DNA of 60,714 bases, from assembly GCF_016811235.1 (NCBI RefSeq), contig NZ_JAFBID010000033.1, positions 1-60,714 on the forward strand. The letters run 5' to 3'. Position 1 is the stretch's first letter, and the number at the start of each line of letters is the position of its first letter. The notes beneath the pieces were generated by a model, which saw nothing but the letters and a program-made list of their open reading frames with translations, was not told the origin of the DNA and did no database searches. This stretch comes from Microvirga arabica (lineage in GTDB: Bacteria > Pseudomonadota > Alphaproteobacteria > Rhizobiales > Beijerinckiaceae). Below, in pieces: positions 9,767-19,093 of the stretch. The position numbers were made by a program, and so were the translations under genes.

Positions 9767-10762
9767 TTACAACCACCGTTTCCAGCGGAAGAAGAGATAG
9801 GGCAGCGCTGCGGCGAGGATCATGAGGGTGATGGCCCAGGCATAGCCGAAATCCCATTCGAGTTCGGGCATGACCTTGAAGTTCATGCCGTAGAGCGACG
9901 AGACCAGGGTCGGCGGCAGGAAGATCACCGACATGACCGAGAAGATCTTGATGATGTCGTTCTGCTCGATGGTGACGAGGCCGAGCGTCGCGTCGAGCAG
10001 GAACTGGATCTTGTTGGACAGGAACGTGGCGTGCTCCTCGATGGACTGCACGTCACGCAGGGCCGTGCGCCATTCGGACTGATAGCCTGAGGCCTTCTGC
10101 GGCCGCGGCATGCTGGCCGAGAGAAAAAGCAGCATGCGCTCCACCGACACCATGCTCTCGCGCACGTTGGAAATGATGTCGCCCTTGCGGCCGATGGACT
10201 TGAGCGCAGCGCGGTAGGACGCCGCGCGCTTGGCCCCCTGCCGCTCGTTCTCGAAGATGGCCTGCGACAGGCGGTCGATGCGCGAGCCGACCGTACCGAG
10301 GATTTCGGCCGCGCGATCGATGATGGTCTCAATGAGACCATCGAGCACGGCCTCCGGCTGATGGCGGCACCCGCCGGGCTTGCCAGCCCGGGCCATGAAC
10401 ATGCTGAAGGAGCGCGGCTCGCCATAGCGAACGGTCACGAGCGCCCGCTCGGTGAGGATGAACGACACGTCGATGAGCTTCGGCGTGTCCGTCTCGGAGC
10501 TGCACAGGACCCGCGCCGTCATGTAGCGCGCGTTGTTCTCGTGATAGAGGATCTCGGACGGCTCGATATCGGCCATCTCCTCCCGGGTCGGGATCTCGAT
10601 ATTGAGATGGACCTCGACGAGCTTGTCCTCCTCGCGGGTGGGCTCGATCAGGTCGATCCACAGGGCATCGTCGGGAATGGGCGTTCCCGGCGGCAGGACG
10701 TAACGGTCGAGGGACTGACCGGCCGGTCCCGTCGTCTGCGCTGGCCTGTGGATCAAAATCAT
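9767..10762 (-). CDS. corA: CorA-family magnesium/cobalt transporter
   Basis: About 331 residues. A large N-terminal cytoplasmic domain is followed by two C-terminal membrane helices, with the signature YGMN at about 291-294 in the loop between them, and a basic C-terminus (FFRWKRWL). This is the CorA pentameric channel for Mg2+ (or Co2+, Ni2+). The upstream helix has the usual stalk character (DRLSQAIFENERQGAK). The start is the ATG at 10762 (MILIHRPAQTT); the open frame beyond it runs into a family D repeat and is not part of the gene. No Mg-responsive leader is recognisable. Confidence 0.92.
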   Translation of the reverse strand: MILIHRPAQTTGPAGQSLDRYVLPPGTPIPDDALWIDLIEPTREEDKLVEVHLNIEIPTREEMADIEPSEILYHENNARYMTARVLCSSETDTPKLIDVSFILTERALVTVRYGEPRSFSMFMARAGKPGGCRHQPEAVLDGLIETIIDRAAEILGTVGSRIDRLSQAIFENERQGAKRAASYRAALKSIGRKGDIISNVRESMVSVERMLLFLSASMPRPQKASGYQSEWRTALRDVQSIEEHATFLSNKIQFLLDATLGLVTIEQNDIIKIFSVMSVIFLPPTLVSSLYGMNFKVMPELEWDFGYAWAITLMILAAALPYLFFRWKRWL

Positions 10763-10792
10763 ACGCGTTCTCGCCCCTTCACGACCGCTCTT

Positions 10793-10900
10793 CTCCCCTC
10801 CCCCTTGTGGGGAGGGCCAGGGTGGGGGTGCTGGCGCCAAACGCTGATAGGCTCTCGCCCACACCCCCACCTCCAACTCCTCCCCACACGGGGAGGAGGG
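10793..10900. repeat. Family D palindromic element, copy D1
   Basis: About 108 bp. The left hairpin is CCCTCCCC / GGGGAGGG, the right is CTCCTCCCC / GGGGAGGAG, with GGGTGGGGGTG and CACCCCCACC as an inner inverted pair. It lies upstream of corA in a tandem minus-strand gap. The second copy is nested inside a family E element at about 23371-23494. Confidence 0.82.
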
Positions 10901-10933
10901 CTGATGGCGCTACAATAACAATGGTTAGTGAAC

Positions 10934-11785
10934 CTAACGCAAGGATGACAGAGGCGGCGTGTCGTCGGGCACGAAGAAATCGGGTGCAAGCGGTTGCGTC
11001 GCATCAACCCGATACTTCTCGAAATCGGTGACGCCCTCCCCGTACAGGAAGGCATCGTCGATGAGGAAGTGGCCTGAGAAGCCCTTCGAGGGCTTCTGGA
11101 AGATCGTGTAGGCCGCGTCCGCCAGGATCTCCGGCGTGCGGCTGGCCTGCACGAGCGCGTCGCCGCCGAGCAGGTTCTTGACCGCCGCGGTCGCGATGGT
11201 GGTACGCGGCCAGAGCGCGTTGACGGCGATGCCCTGCCCCCGCAACTCGCCAGCAAGCCCCAGCACGCACAGGCTCATTCCGTACTTCGCCATGCTGTAG
11301 GCGAGATGGGGCGCGAACCACTTCTCGCTCATGTCCAGCGGCGGCGAGAGCATGAGGATGTGCGGGTTCTCGGCCTTTTCCAGATGCGGGATGGCGTATT
11401 TCGACACCATGTAGGTGCCGCGTGTGTTGATCTGGTGCATCAGATCGAAGCGCTTCATGTCGGTCTGCGGCGTCGGCGTGAGGCTGATGGCGCTCGCGTT
11501 GTTGACCACGATGTCGAGGCTGCCGAAAGTCTCGACCGTTTTTGCGATCGCGGCCTTCACTGCCTCCTCGTCGCGCACGTCGACCACGAGCGGCAGCGCC
11601 TTGCCGCCCGCGGCCTCGATCTCCTGCGCGGCCGTGTAGATCGTGCCCGGCAGCTTGGGATGCGGCTCCGCGGTCTTCGCGGCGATGACCACGTTCGCGC
11701 CGTCCTTCGCCGCCCGCAGGCCGATGGCAAGGCCGATGCCGCGCGAGGCGCCGGTGATGAAGAGGGTTTTTCCGTTGAGGCTCAT
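10934..11785 (-). CDS. SDR-family oxidoreductase (HSDL2-like)
   Basis: A 283-residue short-chain dehydrogenase. It shows the cofactor motif TGASRGIG (about 10-18), NNAS, and the catalytic Tyr-x3-Lys in LAYSMAKYG (about 161-165). The relatively long spacer before DVRDEEAV and the C-terminal SGHFLIDD segment resemble the hydroxysteroid dehydrogenase-like 2 subgroup, often near fatty-acid or terpenoid catabolism genes. It begins 4 bp after the stop of the acyl-CoA dehydrogenase gene, so the two are co-transcribed and probably act on acyl-CoA or its aldehyde/alcohol precursors. The substrate is not determined. The start at 11785 (MSLNGKTLFITG) begins the Rossmann fold. Confidence 0.85.
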   Translation of the reverse strand: MSLNGKTLFITGASRGIGLAIGLRAAKDGANVVIAAKTAEPHPKLPGTIYTAAQEIEAAGGKALPLVVDVRDEEAVKAAIAKTVETFGSLDIVVNNASAISLTPTPQTDMKRFDLMHQINTRGTYMVSKYAIPHLEKAENPHILMLSPPLDMSEKWFAPHLAYSMAKYGMSLCVLGLAGELRGQGIAVNALWPRTTIATAAVKNLLGGDALVQASRTPEILADAAYTIFQKPSKGFSGHFLIDDAFLYGEGVTDFEKYRVDATQPLAPDFFVPDDTPPLSSLR

Positions 11786-11789
11786 GGGA

Positions 11790-13568
11790 TCAGCTCGCGA
11801 GTGCCAGGGTTGCGTCCTGCAGGAAGCCTGCACCGCTCATGACCGTTTCCTCAAGCCCCTTCGCACCGACCGCGATGTTCTCGGCGAAGAAGCGGCAGAG
11901 CGCGATGCGGCCGGCATGGGCCGGGTCGGTGTCGCCCCCGGCGGCCTGCGCGTTCGCTGCCAGCGCCATCTCAGCAAGGGCCGCGCCGCCTTGCGCGAGC
12001 GCGAAGAGTCTCAGGTAAGGCGTTGCGCCGGCAAGCGCTTCGCCTTGCGCATTCGACGAGAGTGATCGCAGCAGATGGCTTGTCGCCCTGTCGAGGCTCT
12101 CAATGGTATCGCGCAGACGCGGCGCAGTCATGCCGAAGGCGGGCGTGCTTTCCTTGAGAAGGCGCGCGACGGTAGCGCGCATGGCGGCGATCTGCGTCCG
12201 CACCGCCTCGCCGCCGGAGAGCGGCAGCTTGCGGGTGACGAGGTCGATGGCCTGGATGCCGTTGGTGCCCTCGTAGATCGGCGCGATGCGCGCGTCGCGG
12301 AAATGCTGCGCCGCGCCGGTCTCCTCGATGAACCCCATGCCGCCATGGACCTGCACACCGATGGAGGCCGCCTCCATGCCGATATCCGTCGAGAAGGCCT
12401 TGGCCACGGGCGTCAGTAGGGAGGCACGCTCATGCGCCTTCTTCCGGCGTGCCGGGTCTTCTTCGAGATGCGCGCGGTCAATGGCCTCGGCCGTCATGTA
12501 GCAGATGGCACGGGCCGCAGCGGTGAGCGCCTTCATGGTGAGCAGGTTGCGCTGCACGTCCGGATGCACGGCAATCGGGCTCATGCCCTCCACCGCTCCG
12601 ATGGCCCGGCCCTGCTTGCGCTCGTTGGCATAGCCGAGCGCCTGCTGGTAGGCACGCTCGGCTATGGCCACACCCTGCAGGCCAACAGCCAGACGGGCGT
12701 TGTTCATCATCGTGAACATGCAGTTGAGGCCGCGGTTCTCCTCGCCGACGAGCCAGCCGACCGCGCCGCCGTTGTCGCCGAAGATCATGGTGCAGGTGGG
12801 CGAGGCATGGATGCCGAGCTTGTGCTCGATTGAATGACACCGCACATCGTTGCGCGTGCCATCGGGCAGGAATTTCGGCACGAGGAACAGGGAGATGCCG
12901 CGCGTGCCGGCGGGCGCGTCGGGCAGGCGCGCGAGCACGAGATGGATGATGTTGTCGGTGAGATCGTGTTCGCCGTAGGTGATGAAGATCTTCTGGCCCG
13001 TGACCCTGTAGGTGCCGTCACCCGCCGGCTCGGCGCGCGAGCGCAGGGCCGCGAGATCGGAGCCCGCGTGCGGCTCCGTGAGGTTCATGGTAGCGGTCCA
13101 CTCACCCGAGACGAGCTTTTCGAGATACCGGCTCTTGAGATCCTCCGAGCCGTGCTGAACCAGAGCCTCGATGGCCCCCATGGTGAGCACCGGGCCGATG
13201 CCGAACGCCATGGAGGCAGCGTTCCACATCTCGACGCAGGCCGAGTTGAGCAGGGTCGGCAGCCCCTGGCCGCCGTATTCCACCGGGCCGGGCAGCGCGT
13301 TCCAACCGGCCTCGGTCCAGCCCTTATAGGCCTCCTTCCAACCGGGAGCGGTCGTGACAACGCCGTCCTTGAGGACCACGCCGTGCTTGTCGCCTTCGCG
13401 GTTGAGAGGCGCGATCACGTCATTGGCGAAGCGGCCCGCCTCCTCCAGGATGGTCTCGGCCAGATCCGTGGAGAGGTCGCCATAGACGCCGTCCGCCACG
13501 GCACGGTCGAGCCCTGCCACGTGCCGCATGGTAAAGACGATGTCGGGGACGGGCGCGCGGTAGGTCAT
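11790..13568 (-). CDS. Acyl-CoA dehydrogenase with C-terminal extension (DmdC-like)
   Basis: A 592-residue flavoenzyme, longer than the ~380-residue classical family. It has the N-terminal domain, the middle domain (MNLTEPHAGSDLAAL), and the C-terminal domain with IAPIYEGTNGIQAIDLVTRK, plus an extra acetyl-CoA-dehydrogenase-like tail of about 130 residues. This layout is that of the DmdC / long acyl-CoA dehydrogenase group. FAD oxidises an acyl-CoA at the alpha-beta bond and electrons pass to ETF and then to the ETF-quinone oxidoreductase encoded at 38 kb. The chain length or methylmercaptopropionyl-CoA preference cannot be told. Confidence 0.88.
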   Translation of the reverse strand: MTYRAPVPDIVFTMRHVAGLDRAVADGVYGDLSTDLAETILEEAGRFANDVIAPLNREGDKHGVVLKDGVVTTAPGWKEAYKGWTEAGWNALPGPVEYGGQGLPTLLNSACVEMWNAASMAFGIGPVLTMGAIEALVQHGSEDLKSRYLEKLVSGEWTATMNLTEPHAGSDLAALRSRAEPAGDGTYRVTGQKIFITYGEHDLTDNIIHLVLARLPDAPAGTRGISLFLVPKFLPDGTRNDVRCHSIEHKLGIHASPTCTMIFGDNGGAVGWLVGEENRGLNCMFTMMNNARLAVGLQGVAIAERAYQQALGYANERKQGRAIGAVEGMSPIAVHPDVQRNLLTMKALTAAARAICYMTAEAIDRAHLEEDPARRKKAHERASLLTPVAKAFSTDIGMEAASIGVQVHGGMGFIEETGAAQHFRDARIAPIYEGTNGIQAIDLVTRKLPLSGGEAVRTQIAAMRATVARLLKESTPAFGMTAPRLRDTIESLDRATSHLLRSLSSNAQGEALAGATPYLRLFALAQGGAALAEMALAANAQAAGGDTDPAHAGRIALCRFFAENIAVGAKGLEETVMSGAGFLQDATLALAS

Positions 13569-13675
13569 TGGCGGTTCCTCTCAACGGTAAGGGCTTTTCA
13601 TATTGACGCGTGTTCTCGCGCCGCTAAACCCGCCCGGCAAGGGGATTTTCCCCACGGGCAAGGAATAGTTTAGAC

Positions 13676-14665
13676 GTGAACAATCCTGGGTCAATGCGCC
13701 AAACGCAGCGTCTGACATCCGACGAGGCCGGACTTGCCCGCGCGGCGGAGATCCTGCGCCGGCGCGGCCTCGTGGCCTTCCCGACGGAGACGGTTTACGG
13801 CCTCGGGGCCGATGCCACGGACGCGCAGGCCGTGGCCGGCATCTATGCCGCCAAGGAGCGCCCGAGCTTCAACCCGCTGATCTCCCACCTCGACAGCTTC
13901 GAATCCGCCCAGAAGCAGGGCGTTTTCGACGAGACGGCCCGGCGCCTGGCAGAGGCCTTCTGGCCCGGCCCGCTCACCCTCGTGGTGCCGGTGGCGCCCA
14001 CCTGCACCATCTCCGACCTCGCCCGCGCCGGTCTCGACAGCGTGGGCCTGCGCGTGCCGGCCCATCCCCTCGCCCACGCGCTCCTGCAGACAACAGGCCG
14101 CCCGGTCGCCGCACCCTCCGCCAACCGCTCTGGGCGCGTGAGCCCCACGGATGCGGACCATGTGCTCGGTGATCTCGACGGGCGCATCGATGCGGTGCTC
14201 GACGGCGGATCGTCACAGGTTGGCGTGGAGTCGACCATCGTTGCCTGCCTGAGCGACACCCCACGCCTGCTGCGCCCGGGCGGCGTGCCGCGGGAAGCCA
14301 TCGAGGCCCTGATCGGGATGAAGCTTGAAGCCGGAGCGGAAGGCGGCAAGAGCCCGCTGGCTCCGGGCATGCTGGCGTCCCATTACGCCCCCCGTGCGCG
14401 GGTGCGCCTGAATGCTGCGAGCGTCGAGGCCGATGAGGCCGTCCTGCTGTTCGGCCGGGATGCTCCTAAGGGCGCGGATGCAGCGCGCACCGCCCTGAAC
14501 CTCAGCAAAAACGGCGACCTCATGGAGGCCGCCGCTCATCTGTTTTCCTATCTGAGGCAGCTCGACGCGTCGGGGGCCGGGACCATCGCGGTGAGCCCGA
14601 TCCCTGAGACCGGCTTGGGCGAAGCCATCAATGACCGCCTGAGGCGCGCTGCGGCGGAGCGGTGA
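13676..14665 (+). CDS. L-threonylcarbamoyladenylate synthase (Sua5/TsaC family)
   Basis: About 329 residues: an N-terminal YrdC domain (FPTETVYGLGADATD, KERPSFNPL, GLRVPAHPLA, APSANRSGRVSPT) and a C-terminal Sua5 domain (about 210-329, SPLAPGMLASHYAP). It makes threonylcarbamoyl-AMP from threonine, bicarbonate and ATP for the t6A37 modification of ANN-decoding tRNAs. The GTG at 13676, preceded by AAGGA, is used; the ATG at 13694 (MRQTQRLTSDE) is an equally acceptable start. It is read divergently from the acyl-CoA dehydrogenase gene. Confidence 0.92.
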   Translation: MNNPGSMRQTQRLTSDEAGLARAAEILRRRGLVAFPTETVYGLGADATDAQAVAGIYAAKERPSFNPLISHLDSFESAQKQGVFDETARRLAEAFWPGPLTLVVPVAPTCTISDLARAGLDSVGLRVPAHPLAHALLQTTGRPVAAPSANRSGRVSPTDADHVLGDLDGRIDAVLDGGSSQVGVESTIVACLSDTPRLLRPGGVPREAIEALIGMKLEAGAEGGKSPLAPGMLASHYAPRARVRLNAASVEADEAVLLFGRDAPKGADAARTALNLSKNGDLMEAAAHLFSYLRQLDASGAGTIAVSPIPETGLGEAINDRLRRAAAER

Positions 14666-14696
14666 CTGCTCCGAGGAATTCATCAACCCACATCGT

Positions 14697-14778
14697 GTCA
14701 TCACCGGCCTTGTGCCGGTGATCTCGATCCGTCGAGCCTCACAGCATCGAGATGACCGGGACAAGCCCGGCCATGACG
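14697..14778. repeat. Family A palindromic element, copy A3
   Basis: Bounded by GTCATC and ATGACG. The left hairpin has ACCGGC/GCCGGT arms around CTTGT; the right has CCGGG/CCCGG around ACAAG. It occupies the convergent gap between the Sua5-type gene and wrbA. Confidence 0.85.
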
Positions 14779-14788
14779 TAAGAGGCGC

Positions 14789-15391
14789 TTACTTCGCCGC
14801 GAGCTTGGCGGCGATCTGAGCCACGTGCCGGCCCTGGAAGCGGGCGCCGTCGAGATCGACCTCGGTCGGCTGGCGCGATCCGTCGCCGCCGGCGGTCGTG
14901 GAGGCGCCGTAGGGCGAGCCGCCGCGGATCTGGTCGACACCCATCTGGCCCTGGAACGAGTAAGGCAGGCCCACCACCACCATGCCGTGGTGCAGGAGCA
15001 CCGGCAGCGTGGTGAGGATGGTGGCTTCCTGGCCGCCGTGCTGGGTGGCCGCGGAGGTGAAGACCGAGCCAACCTTGCCGATGAGGGCGCCTTTCGCCCA
15101 CAGACCGCCGGTCTGATCGAGGAAGTTCTTCATCTGAGCCGTCATGGTGCCGTAGCGGGTCGGCGTTCCGATGATGATGGCATCGTATTCCGGCAGTTCT
15201 TCGACGGTGGCAATCGCCGCCTGCTGGTCGGTCTTGTAGTGGGCGGCCTGAGCGATCTCAGCCGGAACGAGCTCCGGCACGCGCTTCACCACGACCTCGG
15301 CGCCGGCCTCGCGGGCGCCCTCGGCTGCGGCATAGGCCATCTGCTCGATGTGCCCCCAGGACGAATAATAAAGAACCAGAACCTTGGTCAT
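14789..15391 (-). CDS. wrbA: NAD(P)H:quinone oxidoreductase WrbA
   Basis: A 200-residue flavodoxin-like protein. It starts with the FMN phosphate loop ([13 protein letters not shown]) and contains [40 protein letters not shown] and GGSPYGAST, all characteristic of WrbA (type IV NQO). The enzyme reduces quinones by two electrons and limits semiquinone and reactive oxygen formation. It is transcribed divergently from a LysR regulator at 15562, an arrangement in which the regulator commonly controls its neighbour. Length matches the family. Confidence 0.95.
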   Translation of the reverse strand: MTKVLVLYYSSWGHIEQMAYAAAEGAREAGAEVVVKRVPELVPAEIAQAAHYKTDQQAAIATVEELPEYDAIIIGTPTRYGTMTAQMKNFLDQTGGLWAKGALIGKVGSVFTSAATQHGGQEATILTTLPVLLHHGMVVVGLPYSFQGQMGVDQIRGGSPYGASTTAGGDGSRQPTEVDLDGARFQGRHVAQIAAKLAAK

Positions 15392-15480
15392 GTGAACTCC
15401 AATTGGTTGGATTGAGACGCAGGCCAGCCATTGCCTAGCCGCTCTTGACGAGAGGCCTGGGCTGCACTGCCCTGCGGGTG

Positions 15481-15512
15481 TTGGACATCCAAGAGGATAA
15501 GCTTTCTCCTCT
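15481..15512. promoter_or_regulatory. Candidate LysR operator dyads between wrbA and lysR
   Basis: Two adjacent dyads lie in the 170-bp divergent gap: TTGGA-CA-TCCAA at 15481-15492, and AGAGGA (15492-15497) paired with TCCTCT (15507-15512) over a 9-bp spacer. LysR proteins bind short dyads in such gaps, so these are the best candidates, but I cannot show binding. Confidence 0.4.
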
Positions 15513-15561
15513 GCAAAACCAGTGCTAGAGATGCAGGGCCTCTCTTGCGTGAATGCAAACG

Positions 15562-16509
15562 ATGTCCAAGCAGCAGCATCTCGAATGGGACGACTTCCGG
15601 CTCGTGAAGATCATCGCCGAAGCCAATGGGCTTGCAGGCGCGGCCGAACGCCTTGGGGTCAATCACTCGACGGTTTTCCGGCGTCTCGGCCAGATGGAGG
15701 AGACCCTCGGGGTCAAGCTCTTCGAGCGGCACCGGACCGGCTACGTGCTCACCACGGCCGGCGAGGAGATGACGTCCCTGGCCGAGCAGATGGAGGAGAA
15801 CGTCACGGCGTTCACCCGCAAGCTCGCAGGCCAAGCCGTCGCGCCCGCGGGTGAACTGCGGGTCACTACCAACGACACGCTGCTCGTCCACCTGCTGACA
15901 CCGATCTTCGCCCGCTTCATCAAGGCCTGCCCGGAGATGCGGCTCGACGTGGTTCTCGCCAACCAGGCCCTCAACCTCTCGAAGCGTGATGCCGACGTGG
16001 CGATCCGCGCCACGGACGACCCGCCCGAGACCCTGGTGGGGCGGCGCGTGGCCACCATCGCTTGGGCGATCTATGGCCGGAAGGCGGATTTTCCCGATGT
16101 CCGGGGACCGGAAGACGTGACCCTTACCGATCTCTTCGACCGGCACTGGGTGGCGCTGGGTGACAACCTGGCGACCCTGAAGGTCGCCCGTTTCGTGCGC
16201 GAGCACGTGGCGCCGGAAAACATCGTCTACAAGGTCAACACGGTGCTCGGCCTTTCCGAGGCGGTGGAAGCCGGAACCGGGATCGGCCCCCTGCCCTGCT
16301 TCATCGCCGATGCGAGCCCCAATCTCGTGCGGCTGTCGGACATCAACGCCGATTTCGCCGCCGGCCTCTGGCTCCTCACCCACCCGGACCTGCGCCAGTC
16401 CGCGCGTGTGCGGGCCTTCATGGACTTCATGGCCACCGAGATCGCCAAGCAGAAGAAGCGGATTGAGGGAGCCGGGACGAAAGGCGCCCTGCTCAGCGAA
16501 GTCGGCTAG
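15562..16509 (+). CDS. LysR-family transcriptional regulator (wrbA neighbour)
   Basis: About 315 residues. The N-terminal winged helix-turn-helix (about 5-65) includes [17 protein letters not shown] and [16 protein letters not shown], followed by [11 protein letters not shown], a standard LysR DNA-binding domain. The C-terminal effector domain is the periplasmic-binding-protein type used to sense small ligands. An ATG at 15553 would add three residues. Its divergent orientation to wrbA suggests regulation of quinone reduction in response to an electrophile or quinone; the inducer is inference. Confidence 0.88.
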   Translation: MSKQQHLEWDDFRLVKIIAEANGLAGAAERLGVNHSTVFRRLGQMEETLGVKLFERHRTGYVLTTAGEEMTSLAEQMEENVTAFTRKLAGQAVAPAGELRVTTNDTLLVHLLTPIFARFIKACPEMRLDVVLANQALNLSKRDADVAIRATDDPPETLVGRRVATIAWAIYGRKADFPDVRGPEDVTLTDLFDRHWVALGDNLATLKVARFVREHVAPENIVYKVNTVLGLSEAVEAGTGIGPLPCFIADASPNLVRLSDINADFAAGLWLLTHPDLRQSARVRAFMDFMATEIAKQKKRIEGAGTKGALLSEVG

Positions 16510-16532
16510 CTATCAGCAGCCTTCCCCTTCGT

Positions 16533-16622
16533 GTCATCACCGGCCTTGTGCCGGTGATCCCGATTACGTGAAACGCTGAGGCTCAATTGACCGAGATGGC
16601 CGGGACAAGCCCGGCCATGACG
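16533..16622. repeat. Family A palindromic element, copy A4
   Basis: Bounded by GTCATC and ATGACG, with ACCGGC/GCCGGT arms around CTTGT on the left and GGCCGGG/CCCGGCC around ACAAG on the right. Its left hairpin is identical in design to A3. It lies in the convergent gap between lysR and acuI. Confidence 0.85.
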
Positions 16623-16646
16623 AGCAAGCGTTGTCCGCGCGATGCT

Positions 16647-17633
16647 CTAGCCGATCTCCACCACCACCCGGCCCTTGATGCGCCCGGCCACGATCTCCCG
16701 GCCTGCTTCCAGCACCCCATCGAGCGGAATCGTCGAGGTCATGGCGGCGAGCGTGTCGTGATCGAGCTCGCGGGCGATCCGGTTCCAGGCCTCGAGCCGC
16801 AGCGTCTTGGGGGCCATCACTGAATCGACCCCGAGCAGGGACACGTTACGCAGGATGAAGGGCGCGACGGTGCTGGGCAGGTCCATGCCGCCGGCCAACC
16901 CACAAGCCGCAATGGCGCCGCCATACTTCGTCATGGACAGCACATTGGCCAGCGTCGTAGTGCCGACTGTATCGACGCCGGCGGCCCAGCGCTCCTTGGC
17001 GAGGGGCTTTCCGGGTGCGGCGAGTTCGTTGCGATCGAGGATCTCGGCAGCACCCAGGCTTTTAAGATAATCCGCTTCGTCAGGCCGCCCGGTCGAGGCG
17101 ATCACGTGCCAACCGGCCTTGGCGAGCAGCGCCACCGCCACCGAGCCCACACCGCCGACGGCTCCCGTGACAATGGCGGGCCCGCGATCCGGACGCAGGC
17201 CGTGCCGCTCCAGGGCCATCAGGCAGAGCATCGCCGTGTAGCCGGCCGTGCCGACGGCCATGGCCTGCTGCGGCGAGAGGCTCTCGGGCAGCGGGATGAG
17301 CCAATCTCCCTTCACGCGCACCTTCTCGGCATAGGCGCCAAGATGCGTCTCGCCCAGTCCCCAGCCGTTGAGGACGACGGCGTCGCCGGGCTTGAACTCG
17401 GGATTGGAGGAGGCTTCCACGGTGCCGGCGAGATCGACGCCGGGGATCATCGGGAAGCGCCGTACCACCGGGGCCTTGCCGGTGAGCGCGAGCCCGTCCT
17501 TGTAGTTCAGCGTCGAGTGCGACACGCGAACGGTGACATCGCCGTCCATCAGATCCGCCTCGTTGAATTCACGGATCCCGACGCTCTGTCCGGCCTCAGA
17601 CTTGTCGATGACGACGGCTTTGAATGCGCTCAT
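16647..17633 (-). CDS. acuI: Acryloyl-CoA reductase (NADPH), AcuI/YhdH type
   Basis: A 328-residue zinc-free medium-chain reductase. Recognisable parts are LNYKDGLALTGK, FPMIPGVDLAGTV, GETHLGAYAEK, the nucleotide-binding TGAVGGVGSVAVALLAK and the substrate-end GVDSVMAPK. The subgroup includes AcuI, which reduces toxic acryloyl-CoA to propionyl-CoA, and YhdH of E. coli. No dmd or acrylate pathway gene is adjacent (the DmdC-like dehydrogenase is 3 kb away and on its own), so a general role in detoxifying acryloyl-CoA-like compounds is the safer reading. Confidence 0.88.
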   Translation of the reverse strand: MSAFKAVVIDKSEAGQSVGIREFNEADLMDGDVTVRVSHSTLNYKDGLALTGKAPVVRRFPMIPGVDLAGTVEASSNPEFKPGDAVVLNGWGLGETHLGAYAEKVRVKGDWLIPLPESLSPQQAMAVGTAGYTAMLCLMALERHGLRPDRGPAIVTGAVGGVGSVAVALLAKAGWHVIASTGRPDEADYLKSLGAAEILDRNELAAPGKPLAKERWAAGVDTVGTTTLANVLSMTKYGGAIAACGLAGGMDLPSTVAPFILRNVSLLGVDSVMAPKTLRLEAWNRIARELDHDTLAAMTSTIPLDGVLEAGREIVAGRIKGRVVVEIG

Positions 17634-17717
17634 GCCGATTCCTCCCCGTGCCCATTTGTGGCGCGATAGAGGGTGAGGACAAGCGCGAAGGGCTCATCCC
17701 TTCGCAGGGAGGCGAGC

Positions 17718-18959
17718 CTACTCCGCCGGCTGCAGCGCTGGGGCGCGATCGACCGGCTGCTCCTTGATCGGCAGGTTGATCAGGGCCGACAGAAGGCCGA
17801 GCAGGACGGAGAGCCACCAGACCATGCTGTAATTGCCGTTGATCTCGTAGAGCAGGCCGCCGAGCCACACGCCGAGGAAGCCGCCGACCTGGTGCGAGAA
17901 GAACGCAAAGCCGTAGAGCATGGCCATGTAGCGGGTGCCGAACATCAGCATCACCAGGGATGACGTGGGCGGCACGGTGGAGAGCCAGAGCAACCCGATT
18001 GAGATGCCGAACAGGATCGACGTCACGGGCGAGGCCGGAATCAGGATGAAGGCGGCAATCGCCACCGACCGCCCGAGATAGATCCAGGCCAGCAGCCAGC
18101 GCTTCGACATGCGGGTGGAAAGCCAGCCCGAGCCCAGGGAGCCGGCCGCATTGGCGAGGCCGATGACGGCGAGCGTCCAGCCGCCCACGGCCGCCGAGAG
18201 GCCGGCATCCTTCAGGTAGGCCGGCAGATGCACGGTGATGAAGGCGAGTTGGAAGCCGCAGGTGAAGAAGCCGAGCACGAGCAGCACGTAGGAGCGATGC
18301 TTGAAGGCCTCTGACAGGGCCTGGGCAATCGACTGGTTCGGAGCCGCGGCCGGCCCGGATTGAGCCGTATCGCCGGTGGGCCGGGTCGCAAGCGCCAGCG
18401 CCAGGGGCATGACGATGAGGACGCTGGCGGCGAAAACCAGAAGGGTATGCTGCCAGCCGAAGGACTCGATCAGCACGTTGCCGATGGGCGGGAAGAGAAA
18501 CTGGCCGAAGGAGCCCGCCGCGGTGCCGGCGCCGAAGGCCATCGGGCGCCACTTCTCCGGCAGGATCTTGCCGAAGGCGCCGAGCACCAGGTTGAACGAG
18601 CAGCCGGAGAGGCCGAAGCCGATGAGCACGCCCGCGCCGATATGCAGGACGCCGGGCGTGGTCGCATAGGCCATGACCACGAGGCCGAGGGCATAGAGCA
18701 GAGCGCCCACGCACAGCACCCGCAGGGCCCCGAACCGGTCCGCCACCGCGCCGGCGAAGGGCTGGCCGACGCCCCAAAGGAGGTTCTGGATCGCGATGGC
18801 AAAGCCGAAGGTGTCGCGGCCCCAGCCGTATTCGGTGATCATCGGAAGCTGGAACAGCCCCGAGGAAGCCCGGGGCCCAAAGGTGATCAGGGCGATGAGG
18901 CAGCCGCAGACGACAATGATTTCCGGGGAGACGCGGGAGCGGACGGTCGATGCGGGCAT
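17718..18959 (-). CDS. MFS transporter
   Basis: About 413 residues with twelve predicted membrane segments. It carries the MFS loop signature between helices 2 and 3 (GAVADRFGALR) and a related sequence in the second half (GSGWLSTRMSKRW). The central hydrophilic loop is short (RPTGDTAQSG). The ATG at 18959 (MPASTVRSR) has GAGG nine bases upstream and is preferred over the frame opening at 18980. It resembles organic-anion or monocarboxylate-type MFS carriers, but the substrate is unknown. It lies 84 bp upstream of acuI on the same strand. Confidence 0.85.
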   Translation of the reverse strand: MPASTVRSRVSPEIIVVCGCLIALITFGPRASSGLFQLPMITEYGWGRDTFGFAIAIQNLLWGVGQPFAGAVADRFGALRVLCVGALLYALGLVVMAYATTPGVLHIGAGVLIGFGLSGCSFNLVLGAFGKILPEKWRPMAFGAGTAAGSFGQFLFPPIGNVLIESFGWQHTLLVFAASVLIVMPLALALATRPTGDTAQSGPAAAPNQSIAQALSEAFKHRSYVLLVLGFFTCGFQLAFITVHLPAYLKDAGLSAAVGGWTLAVIGLANAAGSLGSGWLSTRMSKRWLLAWIYLGRSVAIAAFILIPASPVTSILFGISIGLLWLSTVPPTSSLVMLMFGTRYMAMLYGFAFFSHQVGGFLGVWLGGLLYEINGNYSMVWWLSVLLGLLSALINLPIKEQPVDRAPALQPAE

Positions 18960-19093
18960 GGTCACGGCCTCAGGGCGCAAAACTGGAGGGCCACCCTAGC
19001 CCAAGTTCCCCATCAGCAGAATTGAAAGTTTGTCGCGTTTGGTATGACGCATTGTGATGGATCGGGTGGGTTCGTCACGCCGATCTGCCAGTT